64,000 nt of DNA. Source: Cryptomeria japonica. Taxonomy: Eukaryota; Streptophyta; Pinopsida; Cupressales; Cupressaceae. Below are positions 1 to 12,845 of the stretch, piece by piece. Made by a program: the position numbers and the translations under genes. Location: NCBI RefSeq assembly GCF_030272615.1, contig NC_081410.1, forward strand, positions 185,923,619-185,987,618, written 5' to 3'. The notes beneath the pieces are model-generated. The model did not search any database, was not told the origin of the DNA, and was given only the letters and a program-made list of their open reading frames with translations. Position 1 is the first letter of the stretch. Each line of letters begins with the position of its first letter.

Positions 1-563
1 ATGATAGAATTAGAGATCAGCAACCAGTCAAGAGATTTGTAAGAGCTTCAACTGGTCTTATTACCCAGACTACAAATTCTTCAGAAGTGCTTTCTCATTA
101 TGGAAGCCTTAACGCTAACTAAAGAGATGAGTACCATTGATGCCATGGAAGAACAAGTATCTCAGATGCAGACTCAAAGTAAGGTTGCTACCTCATTATT
201 TGAGTCATGGTCATTAGCCATGAAGACTTTTTTGCAGGATTTTAAATTTAATTTTGACAATTTTCATTCTTTATTGTCATAAACATTTACTCAATTTTAA
301 TGATAATGAGAAACAAGGTTATTTTGCAGTAATTTGTCATTGTTGGCAAAGGGGGAGTAGTATTTAAAATTTTGGTGAATGTTACCATTTCATGTATACT
401 TTCATGTTACCTCTTTAAGGGAGTAGTATACATTGTAATTTCTGCAAAAGGGATAGTGTATATGCTTAGGGGGAGTAATTTTGATTATGGCATAGTTTTG
501 TTGTAAAAACTCTTAGATGTCAAAAATTTCCTAAGTGTTGCCATCAATGCCAAAGGGGGAGAT
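1..563 (+). mobile_element. 3' internal end of a Copia-type element (E1)
   Basis: This is the last internal part of an LTR element whose 5' portion lies left of the window. A short open frame at 100-282 (60 codons) ends in FNFDNFHSLLS and is probably the tail of a third, post-pol ORF; I do not recognise its function. It is followed by a non-coding zone with repeated G-rich motifs (about 346, 468 and 552). The last of these, CAAAGGGGGAGAT at 551-563, is a typical Copia polypurine tract directly abutting the LTR. The same arrangement precedes the 3' LTRs of A, B and E5. Confidence 0.7.
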
Positions 564-1657
564 TGTTGGCATTTTGATGATGTTGTAATTGTCATTGATG
601 GACACACAGTTACTTTGTGTACACTTTCTTGTTGTATGAGTCATGCTCAACCGATATTTGTTCCAACTGGTATAATGTATTATAGTCTTTAGACTATCGG
701 TGTTTTGCAGAAGATGTTTACCAGTCACAAATTGACTGAAGACCTCAAGAGGTTCGAGAATATCAAGCGGTACGAAGGAACAAAGTGGCAGTTGCCATTT
801 TTCTAGTCTTCATTTTTTACAACTGGTAATCGGTAAAATTGTATAAACCAGTATTACTCTGTGATGAGTTACCAACCGATATTTCTATGATGAGTTATCA
901 TCCACTGACACTTTGGTGCTGATTTTGTGTCATGTTACCAGATGTGTCTAGATGCACTGAACCTAGGAACTTGTAATTTAATTCTATTGGGCCGACATGA
1001 AATCAAACTCCTTTATAAGGACATCATGTCTAGGGTTTTGTATGTGCAATCATAGAAGAGAAGATTAGGTCTGTGTGAAGAGTAGGAGTGTGGAGATATT
1101 GAAGACTGAAGTAATGCTAAAATGCATTAACAATGAGTTATCAAGGATCTAACCAAGCATACTATGCTAGTATTTAGATCACTCACTTGTTGATTACTCA
1201 CATCTTTGACAAGTCTGAAACCCTTAATCAGGTAGGCCTAGCAAAGCCTTTGTAAATCCTCTAACAAGGTGGTTCACAACTGTGAATCTGAAATCCTCTC
1301 ACAAGGTATTCTTTAACATGACTTATCTCCTAACAGAGATCTAGATTCCTAACAGGATCTGTTTTGGTGAAGAACAATGTATGACCTTAACTGGTCTGGT
1401 TTCTATTTTGCAGATAGTTACTTGTGATTTTCTGCTCACCGTGGTTGTTTCCCATTTGGGTTTCCATGTCAAATATCTTGTGTTATGGTGATTGTGCTCT
1501 TGTGGGTGAATGCTTTGTTTTCTATTTGGTTTGCATTTATCTTAACCAGTTTATTAGTAAATCTATTGTACCGATTATCTTCTAAACTATTTAAGAGTTT
1601 ATGTTCATCATTTTTTGGTATACTAATTCACCCCCCCCCCCCTCTTAGTATTCATCA
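564..1657 (+). repeat. 3' LTR of Copia element E1
   Basis: It begins TGTTGGCATTTTG immediately after the polypurine tract, with the family motif TTGTCATTGATG about 30 bp in. It ends near a C-run and CTCTTAGTATTCATCA, matching the ends of the E4 and E5 LTRs. A candidate TATA box, TATAAGG, is at 1014-1020. The right boundary is approximate because the partner LTR and the TSD are outside the window. Confidence 0.7.
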
Positions 1658-2065
1658 ATTTATAAGTCACAGGTTGTGCATTGTGATAAATTGGCTCATT
1701 TGGTTGATTGTGAAAGTTTCTCTTTCCTTTCAATTTCTTGAAGTTTAAATCCTTTGCATGAAATATTTATGTGTTATGAACTAGAAGTCTATTTGTGCAG
1801 ATTGGTGTTTTTAGGAGTGTATCTCTATCATTTTGAGATACCTTATTGATTCTTCACCTTGGTTTAGAATTTTCAGGTCATTCCATTTTCATTCTTAGTT
1901 TCCATATCCCTTTTATCAATAAAGATTTAGAGTTATTCAAAGGGAACTAGCCCTTCATCTAGAGGTTAATTCTCACTATAGGAAACCCATAGGCCTGAGA
2001 ATTATCCCATGTGTCACCAAGTTGCTTGAGCTTTCAGCTTGTGCATTACAAGTGCAATTTGAGTG
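1658..2065. other. Unassigned spacer between E1 and E2
   Basis: This stretch of about 400 bp has no coding frame I can connect to a family and no LTR ends. It may be the target into which E1 inserted, or a non-coding remnant. I see nothing further in it. Confidence 0.4.
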
Positions 2066-3746
2066 ACAACAAGAACATCATTAGATTTATCTTGAATACT
2101 CTTAAAATAAGTTCTAACTTGCTTTCCCATTTGACATTCTTTACATACTGGATTATGAGGCTTCACAATCTTAGGTATATCTCTAACCGCCTCAGTTGAA
2201 CTGATCTTTATAATGCAATCAAAATTTGCATGACATAACCTCTTATGCCATAGCCAACTCTCATCAATATGTGAAATCAAACATGTCTTCTCACCAGAGT
2301 TCAAATGAAATATGTTACCTCTAGTCTGAGTAATGATTGCAATCTCCAATCCAGATCTGTTGATGATTTTGCATTTTCCATCCACCAATTGTCCTACACT
2401 CAAAATATTATGCCTTAAACCTTCAACATAGTAAACATTATCAGTGTTATTCTTACCATCCAATGATATAGTTCCTCTTCCTCTAATCATGCATGCTTTG
2501 TCATCTCCAAATCTAACCAGACCACCATCAAATTCTTGCAAAGATAAAAACTTCCTTTTATCTTCAGTAATATGATGTGAACATCCATTGTCTATTACCC
2601 ATTCATCTTTGTCTTCAACTTTAGCAACAAGGGCCTTCTCTTCATTATGAATTATGGGTTTCAGAGTATCTTCCTTGATATCCAAGAATACCTATTCCTT
2701 TCTATTGTTGGATCCATTAGCTGAATCTTTTGTTGGTTCATCATTAGAATCATTAGTTACACCTTCCTCATCAGTACAGTAGCATGATTTGTCTTTGTTC
2801 CTCTTGTACTTATGCTTGTTCTGATATTCATGGTTAGACTTAAAGGACATTCTATCTTTCTCCTCAAATCTTGAATTCCTCTCAAGACATCTATATGCAA
2901 AATGACTTATCTTATTACATGCAAAACATTTGAAGGGTGATTTTCCTTCATACTTACTTCCTTTTGGACCTTTAGGTACTCTTCTAGAAAATAGGGCTTC
3001 AAGTTCTTCAAGATCCTCATCTTTTTTCCTCATATCCTCTGGTTCCTTTGCATATAATGCTTTCCAATCACTCTTGCTGGTTGATGATGTAGATGCCTTG
3101 AATGTAGAATCTATCTTTGCAGCTCCTTGAGGACCGAATTCTTCAAGCTCAAAAGCAGATAAATTTCCAACCAAATTATCCCTATTAATATAAGTGTTAG
3201 ACATTGTTCTCAACTCATTAATTGTAGTATCCTTCATCTTGTAAGAAGATGTAAAAGAAACAATCTCATCTTCACTCAGAGACCCACCACAACATTGAAT
3301 TCCCAAAATAATTTCATTAACTCTTTCCATAAAAGAAGCAATTATTTCATCTTCCTCCATTCTCATATTTTCATACCTTACCCAGTAACCATCAAGTTTA
3401 GCAATTTTAACAGTAGGGTCACCTTCATTCAAAGTTTCCAACTTATCCCATGTAGCTTTTGCAGATGATTTGTCTGTTAATCCCATTACCCACTGAACTG
3501 AAAGGGCTCTCAAATGGGCTTCTCTTTCTCTATAGTTATTTTCAATGTTCTTATCCAAGTCTTCCGAAGGAGGGTTGCTAGATGCTAGATCACAAGGAGT
3601 ATACTCCTTCTCAGTGATCTCCTAAATCTCCTGATAAGACATCTCATATGAGTCTCCATCTTAAGCTTCCACACTCTATAATTTGTTCCTTCAAGCCTAG
3701 GGCTATCCTTCTGGTAAGCTATTGAAGTTGAATGACTACTCACCAT
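2066..3746 (-). pseudogene. Copia gag-protease-pre-integrase remnant (E2)
   Basis: Translation starts at 3746 (MVSSHSTS...) with a Copia capsid-type gag, including the segment KATWDKLETLNEGD. One frameshift lies near 3600-3560 and a stop near 2690. A CCHC zinc knuckle (CFACNKISHFAYRC) is intact. The protease signature reads WVIDNGCSHHIT, so the expected D-S-G is D-N-G, which probably harms catalysis. The GAG-pre-integrase domain (LWHKRLCHANFD, then CKECQMGKQ) follows. Similarity to E4 ends just after this domain. A decayed, non-functional copy. Confidence 0.85.
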
Positions 3747-3788
3747 AGGATCTTCCTCAAGCGGTTAAGCTTCTGTAGAGAGGACCAA

Positions 3789-3800
3789 GCTCTGATACCA
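3789..3800 (-). other. Primer binding site, initiator-Met tRNA type (E2)
   Basis: The minus strand reads TGGTATCAGAGC two bases after the LTR end. This is the standard plant Copia site complementary to the 3' end of initiator methionine tRNA. It fixes the LTR boundary and the orientation. Confidence 0.85.
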
Positions 3801-3802
3801 GT

Positions 3803-4999
3803 TGTTAGGATAACCAGTGAACAACTGAGAGAGGGGGAGAATCAGTTGTTAACATATTATGAAACTTTAAGCACACAAAACCTTTTACCAAAATGCATAA
3901 ACCAAATACTGGAATAGAAGATATATCAATTAAGAACAAACATAATTATAAACCAATTACCATGCATCCACAACACATAACACCAAGATTTGTACGTAGA
4001 AAACCCAGTAAAGGGAAAAACCATGGTGGGAATCCTACCCACAGTTAGATGATAATTATACAATAAGTATGTGATTACAATAAGGGGCCTAGAAATACAG
4101 GAAAGCCAACAACCTAGAGCACACTACTCCTCACAAAAGGAGCCTCACTAACTACAAATGAAATCCAGACTACAATCTAGAAATAAGAATGAACTACGAG
4201 AATATCATCTCCTATGCCTGAGTACAGTTCCGGTTAAGCTCAATGTCGAAGGTCTTAAACCTCTTACACAAACCCAATTTGATCACCTATGATCAACCAA
4301 ACCTTTTGCATATAATTACAACTTTATTCTCACACAAATAATCCCAGATCACGATCGATACCATGATCTACAAAGAGATCTTACTTAATATTTATACCAA
4401 CTTGGAACCTAAAACAATTAGGTCGGCCACCTAAAACATAATACAATAAATCCATTACATAAACCTTCAAACCAATGATAATCCAAGTTGACCTAAGACC
4501 AAAACAACATTAACCAAACAATAAATCCAACCGGTAATGCATCAAGAGCATTCACCAACACGTTACATAAATCAGTCCATAACCTAGTTGAATAAGACCA
4601 GACCTAAAATAGGTTTCCATAAGCCAAATGAGATACTACCTATCAACTGGAACATGAACAAGATAACCATCAACATCCTGAAAAACCTTCTAGAAGTCAC
4701 ACCAACACCACTTATTGAATCCATCAAAAGACCTTCAATGAAGCTCTGTTGGTAGAACCCTTACCGGTAACCAAAAGGCTTACTAGAACATATGATAGCT
4801 TCCAGATCACCAAATCCTAAACCAATTCTATGTGACATGCATATAAATAACATAAATGACTGAAACAAACCAATTCCACCAATCAAAATATACTGGAGAC
4901 AAATCTCCTGATCATCATCAAAGTCCAACCACTCTACTAGAACTCGATAGACAACCAAAGAAGCTAGTGTTGACATCAATGACAAATATCAATACAACA
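3803..4999 (-). repeat. 5' LTR of E2
   Basis: On the minus strand it starts TGTTGTATTGATATTTG, contains TTGTCATTGATGTCAAC near the start, and ends CCTAACA directly before the primer site, giving 1197 bp with TG...CA ends. An internal CCAACA at 4555-4560 could be mistaken for the end, but the family motif supports 4999. Confidence 0.7.
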
Positions 5000-5431
5000 C
5001 ATTATCAATTCCTCTAAATTGCCAATAAATTCTCCCCACATAATACTTCTCCCCCTTTGACAGACAAAGGGTAACTCTCCTTTCTCAAAAGAACCGATCA
5101 TAATGGAAACTACCCCTATCAAAAATCTTAAAATAGCAAAGGATCAAATTGAGTACAGATACGTTATGTCATGCATTCACTAGACAAATATCTATGAATT
5201 GTTTCTTTTAACCCATGATAGAAGAGTTAAAAGCATGAATAGTAGTAGAAAAATCATTCTGACTCTCACACTCAAGATATAAATTTACTACAATATAAAG
5301 AATATCAACATTTATCACACTTCATTTACTACAAGATATTCACAATTCCATTGCATCCTCGAGGTGATAGAACAAATTCATATATTCATCCCTTTGTCTC
5401 TTACGTAGGGATAACAGAGAGTAAAGATTTA
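5000..5431 (-). pseudogene. 3' end of remnant ORF D and its 3' non-coding region
   Basis: On the minus strand the part nearest T1 (5431 to about 5342) is an open frame ending in the residues YHLEDAMEL and a stop. When the T1 insertion is disregarded and the ATTTA duplication counted once, this frame continues in phase from the frame at 18291-18400. Beyond the stop is a non-coding zone with GTCAAAGGGGGAGAAG (about 5060-5045), like the G-rich motifs before the 3' LTRs of A and B. D is thus probably the 3' part of an old SIRE-type element with a post-gag ORF. Confidence 0.6.
5427..5431. repeat. T1 target-site duplication, left copy (ATTTA)
   Basis: ATTTA lies immediately before the TG of the 5' LTR and is repeated immediately after the CA of the 3' LTR at 18287-18291. 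Confidence 0.9.
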
Positions 5432-7089
5432 TGTAGCGTCGTAAATTGTACGCACTCGCTAGGGTGGTACAATTTCACACCTAGTTTAGCACCCGCCTTA
5501 ATGCATTTTGCATTCTGCATTGCATTTCTCCTTAAGCACATAATTAATCAAATTAATTAGGTCTAAGGTTCCTATTTCATCATTCTCTACACCATAAAGT
5601 TGGGCCCTTTCACCAAAGCACGCCCTTCGCATTTTGTTCCTCCAATACATCACTTAATCAAAAACCCTAATTAAGTCCTATTCCGAACTTGGGGGCTTGG
5701 TTTCGGGGTCAAAACATCTCGAAATCACCTGTAACTTTGGGATTCTCTCTAAAATCATCATATCCAACGACCCTGAAAATTTGGTGAAAAGTTGTCGGGA
5801 CCATGGCGCCCGTGCACATGGTCCTGGACATTTTTCCCGAAATTTTAGGAGCGCGATCCAATCATAAAATAAAGCTTAACCCCAAGAAATTGGCGGGATA
5901 TTCAATCTCTAGGTTGGCCAAAATACGAATTTACGACCTAGGGTTTCATACATAAGAATTCTCTTTCTTCATTTGGAGGGATGGGATTTTTTTGTTTCCA
6001 GGAACTTCATATGCAGCGAAAGAGCAGATCTTTGAGGACTTCAACAACATTCAACATCATTCTATCAAGCATCTATCAAATTCATTCATCCACTTAGGGC
6101 TTGGAAGACATTGAAGAACAATAGGAGATTACCGACTGAAGATTGGCTTGTACTCCTCCCTTGAGGGTTGGGTATGATTTCGTATTGTTTTCATGTCTTT
6201 GCATAAGCTTTGATACATCATTTATTCATGCTTTAGATCACATTGCATCTTGATTTAGAGCATTTACATTATCATTTACAAGCAATTAGGGTTTACTTTC
6301 TAGGTTGCTCTAGTTTGCTTTCTTGCATTTTGGACCTTGCACACACACTAGGTCTGCACACACAATACATTTTACAAAACAACTTGGCTATTCGTGGAGG
6401 TGGAAATCACCAAAGCAGGGGTTTGACTAAGGCAAAACCCTATATAGCCGCCCCTCCCCCTTTTCAGATATTATTGCAGGTTTCAAGATTCGGACGACGC
6501 CGCGGGATATAGATCCGGAGAGAGAAAGCTGAGACAGCACTCTATGTGAAATTGCAGAGCAGAAGACCGGGACAGGGGCGCTGGGCGCCCTGGTCCTGCC
6601 AGGACAGGGGCGCTGGGCACCCTGGTCCCTGGGACAGAGGCGCTGGGCGCCCTGGTCCTCCGGACAGATAGTGTACAGACAATTTCCAAACAATGTTTCA
6701 GAGTGCAGAATAGTGGTTTTCGGTGCAGTTTTCAGGACAGTGGCGCCCGCGCCCCCGTCCCGAACATTTTCAGTCCAATTTTGACTCTGGGTACATATCT
6801 GCATTCTTATTTCATCCTTGTACTTACAGCTATTCATTGTTTAATCTCAATTCTGCAATCTTGTTATTAGTTCATACTTGCATTTTGGGATTAGGGTTTG
6901 AACTTGCATTACTTGATTTTATAATTTCAACAAGGGAATAGAAATCCTAATAGATATCCCGTGTCTCTCTCTTTCACCAAAAGAAGTAGCCAATTGTGCG
7001 ATATCTCTAGGCTCTTTCGTATTCCGTAATGTGTGTCAAAAGGTAGGATTAGGGCATGATTAACCTAGTCTCGCTTTTCCCCCTACACA
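5432..7089 (+). repeat. 5' LTR of T1
   Basis: Starts TGTAGCGTCGTAAATTG and ends CCCCCTACACA. It contains GC-rich blocks built on GGCGCC (about 5808-5820 and 6580-6660), a cluster of TGCATT hexamers near the start, and a TATA-like box. Several antisense open frames in it (for example 6427-6837) recur in the other LTR only because the LTRs are duplicates. Confidence 0.93.
6441..6447 (+). promoter_or_regulatory. Candidate TATA box in T1 5' LTR
   Basis: TATATAG in the context AAAACCCTATATAGCCGCC, followed by a C-rich stretch, is the best core-promoter candidate in the LTR. The same sequence is kept at 17639-17645 in the 3' LTR. Confidence 0.5.
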
Positions 7090-7092
7090 TTT

Positions 7093-7110
7093 TGGTGAAC
7101 CCGACGTGAA
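7093..7110 (+). other. Primer binding site of T1
   Basis: TGGTGAACCCGACGTGAA begins three bases after the LTR end. It starts with TGG, as expected for pairing with a tRNA CCA end, and contains the GGTGAACC complement of a T-arm. It differs from the iMet site of the Copia elements; I do not assign the tRNA species. Confidence 0.7.
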
Positions 7111-7264
7111 TCTATCATTGCTTCCTCTTGCATTGCATTTATTAGATCTAGATCTAGATTTAGTGTGTTTTCATTTCATTTCATTAAAAGAGAAAAAGAA
7201 AAGAAAAAAAAGAAGAGTGTGTTTCTTTGCATTGTGTGTTTAAATTTTATGCAATCTTTTCAAA

Positions 7265-10200
7265 ATGTCAGATTTTTATTTGCAAAACGTTCATGCTTTT
7301 GATGATTATTATGAGTATAGCCAAGATGAATTAGATGAAGCCTTAGATGAGTTTTTAAACCCTAAGGATGCCAAACCTTCATTTTACCAAAAACTCATAA
7401 ACCTTGTTACTATGCCATTTAGGTGTGATGAGAAAGATAAGTTGAATGATTCCTCCCAAGGATACATTTCTATCTACTCTTCCCCTGAATCTAGTAACAT
7501 GGTTGTTTTCAATAATCCCCTCTATGAGGAGATGTCTCCTTTTGAATCAAAAGACAAACCTTTTAACCGATATGATCATGCTTTGTTGGATGATGCTCTT
7601 GATGACTTTGTGGCTTTGTCGAAACCTATAAACAAAAACAAGACTTCTAAATTGGTTAACATGATAAATTTGAATGAATATAACAAGCCTCTCTTTGAAG
7701 TCCAAGGTGCTTATCCTTCCCCCACCTTTCAAATTCCTAAAACTCCTCTCCTTACTATCCAAGGAAGGTATGATCATGATTCCTTTTGTACCCCGAATAA
7801 ACCAATCATCACCGTACAAGAAAGAAAACCTATAAGTCCTTACAATTATGCTAAGCAAATAACTAGAGAGAGTTATCATGCGGTTGCCCATACCTATCAT
7901 ACCAGAAATAATAGGCAACCTAATCCTCCTCCTGTTATTCCAGTCTCTCTTCCTAATCCTCAACCAATTCTTCCTCAAGCTCCCCATATTTTGCAAGTTA
8001 TGGGTAAGGAATATGATCTCATAGAACAACTCAAAGCTACCCCTGCTAAAATATCCCTTTGGGATTTGATTCAAACTTCTTCTACTCATCATGGAATGTT
8101 ACAAGATGCCTTGAAAGATTTGAATGTTCCTCCACCAAATACATCTAGTAATATAGCATCTTTTGTTAACTCTGTGATGAATCCTAAACCTCAAATTGTG
8201 TTTACGCAAGATGAGTTGCCTACTAGTGAAGTCCAACAACAATATGATCCCTTGATGATTGTGGTTGTCATGAAAGACACTGCTATAAGACGAACACTAG
8301 TAGATAATGGCTCTGGCCTTAATGTGTGTAGCATCAATCTATTGCATAAGATGAATGTGGATACTTCTCTTATGGAGCCTGACTCTCGTTCCATTCGTGG
8401 CTTTGACAATGTGGCTAAGACTTCATTGGGTATCATCACCTTACCTCTCATAGTGGGACCTGTTACTTTGCCTACTCCTATCCATGTTATGCCGGGAAAT
8501 TTAACATACAACTTGTTATTAGGGAGGCCTTGGATTCACAGCATGCAAGCTATCCCCTCTACATTGCATAGACAAGTTAAATTCATTTATAACAATAAGA
8601 CATATACCTTGATGGGTGATACTAATTTTCAGGCTTGTCTACAAACATCTAATTCCAAAGGAGATTCTTCTAAGCCATCCTCGTCTAGTGATGACTCTTT
8701 AAACAAGAAACCTATCGATGAGTCTTCGCTTTCCGATGATCAAAATCCTTTGGATGAATCTGGAACTCCTGAAGAAAATCCTTCTCGACTTGAAACTACA
8801 CATAAAAAGGATTTTGATCCTGAGAAGGATCTTGCAGAAGATGATTGGGGATCTCTTGATTTTAACCCTACCTTTGTAGGTGAATATAAGGTTCCTTCTA
8901 GAGAAATTAAAGTTGGAAAGAAGGAAGAAGCTGAAAATCATAAAGTTGAAAAGAAAGAAGAAGCTAAAAGTCAATCAACCTTACCTGAATCTATGAGTAA
9001 TAATTTTGTGGCCGCTTCTCAAACTTCTTCTCCTCATATCTATAATTATGAAGAGTTTGATTCTTTGTCTTATGAAAAACCACCTTCTCTTCTTGAAATG
9101 GCTGATCGTTATGGTCGTGGTTTTCGCATTTTCGCTAAGCATGGGTATCATGGAAAAGGTTGTGGTGCTAATGAACAAGGGATAAGAGTTCCTCTAGAGA
9201 CTAATTTTCAACATTATGCCTTTGGACTTGGCTTTAATCCCTGCAGACGTACTAAAGCTGCTAAAAGACCATGCATTAGTGTTAATGCTATTTCTACATC
9301 TCTATCAATACAACACCCTGAGTATATTGACGAAGATTCTTTGGGTGAATGTGCTTTAGATATCTTCCCTACCGACGATGCTTTAGCTGAGTTCTTGGGA
9401 GCCTATGACACTCTTCCTCGTTATCATCACAATAGGGGACTCCCTTATTGTTTGAACACCGAAGCCTATTTTGGAAAAGAGATTGATAATGATAAGATTG
9501 TGAAAGAATTCCCTCAGTTAAAGGATACTCCTCAACAAAGTAATCTTCTCATAAGTGATACCCTTGATGTTAAGATGGATCCTTGCAACAAAGAAAAAGT
9601 CATTAAAATTGGAAAATGTTTGGATGAAGAAGAACATAAACAATATGAAGAGTTATTGCATGAATTCCCTGAGATCTATGCTTGGGCATATTCTGACATG
9701 CCTGGTATAGATCCTAAGATCGTTACTCATAATATTGTCTTGGTTCCTGACGCTAAGCCCGTGAAACAAAAGATTCGAAAAATGAATCCTAAGGTGGCTC
9801 TGCTTGTTAAGGCTGAGATTGAAAAATTATTGGAGGCTGGATTTATCCGCCCTATTGACTATTCCCCATGGATTTCAAATATAGTCGCTGTGGCTAAACC
9901 AGACAACAAAATAAGAATGTGTACTGACTTTCAAGATTTGAATAAATCTTCCTTGAAAGATGATTTCCCTCTTCCAAACATTGACATGATAGTTGATTCT
10001 ATGGCAGGACATGCCTTGTTATCCTTCATGGATGGTTTTTCAGGTTACAATCAAATTTTTATTAACCCTCAGGATCAATTCAAAACTACTTTCACCACTC
10101 CTTGGGGTATGTTTTGTCGGATAATGATGCCTTTTGGACTTAAAAACGCTGGTGCAACTTATCAACGAGCGATGACCCTTATCTTTCATGATTATATGCA

Positions 10201-12845
10201 TAAGATTTTAGAGGATTATGTTGATGATATTTTGGCCAAATCCTTTCTTCGCATGGATCATGTTAAAGTCCTTCGTCAAATCTTTGAAAGAATTCATAAA
10301 TATCACATGCGCTTGAATCCCCGAAAATGTGTTTTTGGTGTGGATAGTGGAAAACTATTAGGATTCATAGTTTCGCATCGTGGGATTGAGGTGGACACTA
10401 AGAAAATAGATGCTATTGTTAACATGCCACCTCCTCGAAATGTGTCTCAACTTAAAAGCTTACAAGGAAAGATTCAAGCTATTCGTAGGTTCGTGTCTCA
10501 GCTTGCAGATCATACCTTTCCTTTTACTCAACTTCTTAAAAAGGATATCACTTTTCAATGGAATGAGGATTGTCAGCAAGCATTTGAAGATTTAAAAGTG
10601 TATTTGGCTAGTCCTCCTATTCTTCAACCTGCCGAACCTTCTAAACCCTTCCTTCTGTATACAGCTGCTTCCTCTCATGCTCTCGCAGCATTTTTGGCAC
10701 AACATGATAAAGATGGTAAGGAATGTCCGGTTTATTACATAAGTCGTACCTTACTCGATTATGAGACCCGATATTCTGCGATAGAAAGACAATGCTTGGC
10801 CTTGGTATTTGCGACTCAGACATTGAGACATTATCTTTTAAATTCAGAAGTCCATGTCATGGTTAAGTTTGATCCTCTGAAACATCTTTTTTCTAAAACT
10901 GATTTATCAGGACGTCTAGCTAAGTGGGTTATGATGTTAACTGAATTTGACCTTAAATTTGTTTCACAAAGAGCAATTAAAGGACAAGCGTTGACCGATC
11001 ACTTGGTTGAGGCCCCTTCACCTTTCTCCTTCCCAAACCCTGAATCCTTTCCTGACGACTTCATTCTTTCTATAGAGAAAGATGAAACTTGGGAGTTATA
11101 CTTTGATGGCTCTGAGTGTCGTACGGGATCGGGGGCAGGTGTTGTTCTGATTTCTCCTACAAAGAAGTCTATTCCTTTATCATATCGTCTAAATTTCTTG
11201 TGTACCAATAACATTGCTGAGTATGAGGCTCTTATAGCGGGAAAAAAAGCAGCCTTAGCTTTGAATATAAAACACATACATATCTATGGAGATTCACAAT
11301 TGATTATAAGACAAGTAACAGGAATATATCAAGTAAAACAAGACAAACTATCAAAATATAAAGACCTTGCTATCTCTTTATTACAAAATTTTGATTCTTA
11401 TACCATGGAACCCGTTCCTCAAAAAGATAATCGACATGCGGATGCAATGGCATGTGTGGCTTCTCTAGTATCTTTAGAGGACCCTATGGTTGATCTTAAT
11501 TTTGTTATTCATAACCTTATTTCTCCAGCTATTGTAGACGATTCTAGCTTGGTAACATGTTGTGACTTTGTAGACTCAGATGAATGGTTCTCACATATCA
11601 TAAGATATTTGACCGATGGTACCTTTCCTGATGCCTCTAATAGGAACACTAGGGCTAGAATCCGCAAGCTGTCTGCTAGGTATATCATCCTTTCTAATGT
11701 CCTTTATTGAAGGGGTTATGATGGTCTTCTCCTTCATTGTCTTAACAAGTCGGAAATCCCCATTGCTCTTGAAGAGGCACATTCAGGTGCCTGTGGGGGG
11801 CATTTTGGGGGCAAATCCCTAGTTCATAGGTTGCTCCATATGGGATACTATTGGCAAACTATGCAGAAGGATGCCTTTTCATTTGTTAAAAAATGTCATC
11901 AATGTCAACAACATAATAATCTGATTCATGCTCCTGCCCAAGAACTTCGTTCTCAAGTAGCTTCTTGGCCTTTCTCCGCATGGGGTTTGGATCTTATTGG
12001 AAAAATTTCTCCTCCTTCATCTCAAGGACACACCTTCATTATAACTGCAACAAATTACTTTACGAAGTGGGTAGAAGCTATTCCTCTTCGCTCTACTACT
12101 GCTGAAGTAATTTGTCAATTTCTTCTAGAAAACATCATTTCTCGATTTGGGATACCTTCCACTATTATCTCAGATAATGGGACATCGTTTAAAAACAAGG
12201 ATGTGAAGAAATTCCTCGAGAAGTATCATATCAAACATCAATTTTCTACGCCATATTATCCTCAATCAAATGGCCAAGCTGAATCATCCAATAAGATAAT
12301 TGAACCAATTCTTCGTAAAACCGTGAATAAGCATGGTAAGGATTGGAGTAATCAGCTGATCTATGCTCTTTGGGCCTACCGAATGAGTGTACGAATTGCT
12401 ACGGGAAATACTCCTTATAATCTTGTTTATGGTGCTGATGCTATTATGCCCTTAGAGTTAGAGAATTCCATCACTTAGGGTTTCTCTCAAAGGTATAGTA
12501 GATGATGACTCTTATAGAGAACAACGACTTCAACAGCTGGAGATGCTTGACGAACAGTGCATAAACGCTCTTGAGCATATTCAAGCGTATCACAAAACTC
12601 TACAACGAAGCTATAATGACAAGGTTATTCAACGTTCCTTCTCAGTAGGTGACTTAGTCCTTTATGAGAATCAGCGCAATGTGAATGCCTTGCCTGCTGA
12701 AAAGGGAAAATTTAGTCCTAATTGGCTTGGACCATATATTGTTATTAAGGATTATGGATCAGGTGCTTACAAAATAGCGGATGTAGACGGTACGCCTCTT
12801 AAAGAGCCTATCAATGCTATGCACTTGCGTAGATATTATGCTTAA
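7265..12845 (+). pseudogene. Tat-type Gypsy polyprotein (protease, G-patch, RT, RNase H, aRNase H, integrase) of T1
   Basis: The first open section runs 1481 codons to a TGA at 11708-11710. The same frame then continues to a TAG at 12476, caused by a one-base shift, and the C-terminal part resumes at 12543-12845. Order: an unusual N-terminal region (1-250) without CCHC fingers, with two LDxALDxF motifs (about 23-31, 107-115) and three 19-residue repeats (140-196); aspartic protease LVDNGSGLNV (about 345-354); G-patch (about 612-650); RT with DYVDDILAKS (about 983); RNase H (about 1125-1240); archaeal-type RNase H starting WELYFDGSE (about 1275-1400); integrase with HHCC finger, SDNGTSF and NGQAESSNK. 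The integrase glutamate is kept. With one stop and one shift, the locus is probably inactive although recent. Confidence 0.92.

Larger units (their letters stand above)
2066..4999 (-). mobile_element. Truncated Copia element E2 (SIRE-like)
   Basis: Read on the minus strand it runs 5' LTR (4999-3803), iMet primer site (3800-3789), gag, protease and the GAG-pre-integrase domain. Similarity to the homologous E4 protein stops near 2065. Integrase core, RT, RNase H and 3' LTR are absent, so this is a 3'-truncated copy. Its 5' LTR lies against the 3' region of remnant D, suggesting that E2 inserted into D. Confidence 0.8.

Noticed and set aside
3789-3800. tRNA gene at TGGTATCAGAGC matches
   Set aside because: These 12-base matches lie next to LTR ends and are primer binding sites; no cloverleaf surrounds them.
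6427-6837. 136-codon antisense frame found in both T1 LTRs
   Set aside because: The second copy (17624-18034) is kept only because the LTRs were identical at insertion. It resembles no known protein and runs through the GGCGCC repeats.
7547-8092. 181-codon minus-strand frame inside T1 pol
   Set aside because: It is a shadow of the well-supported pol frame, and its basic, repetitive composition reflects the antisense of AT-rich codons.
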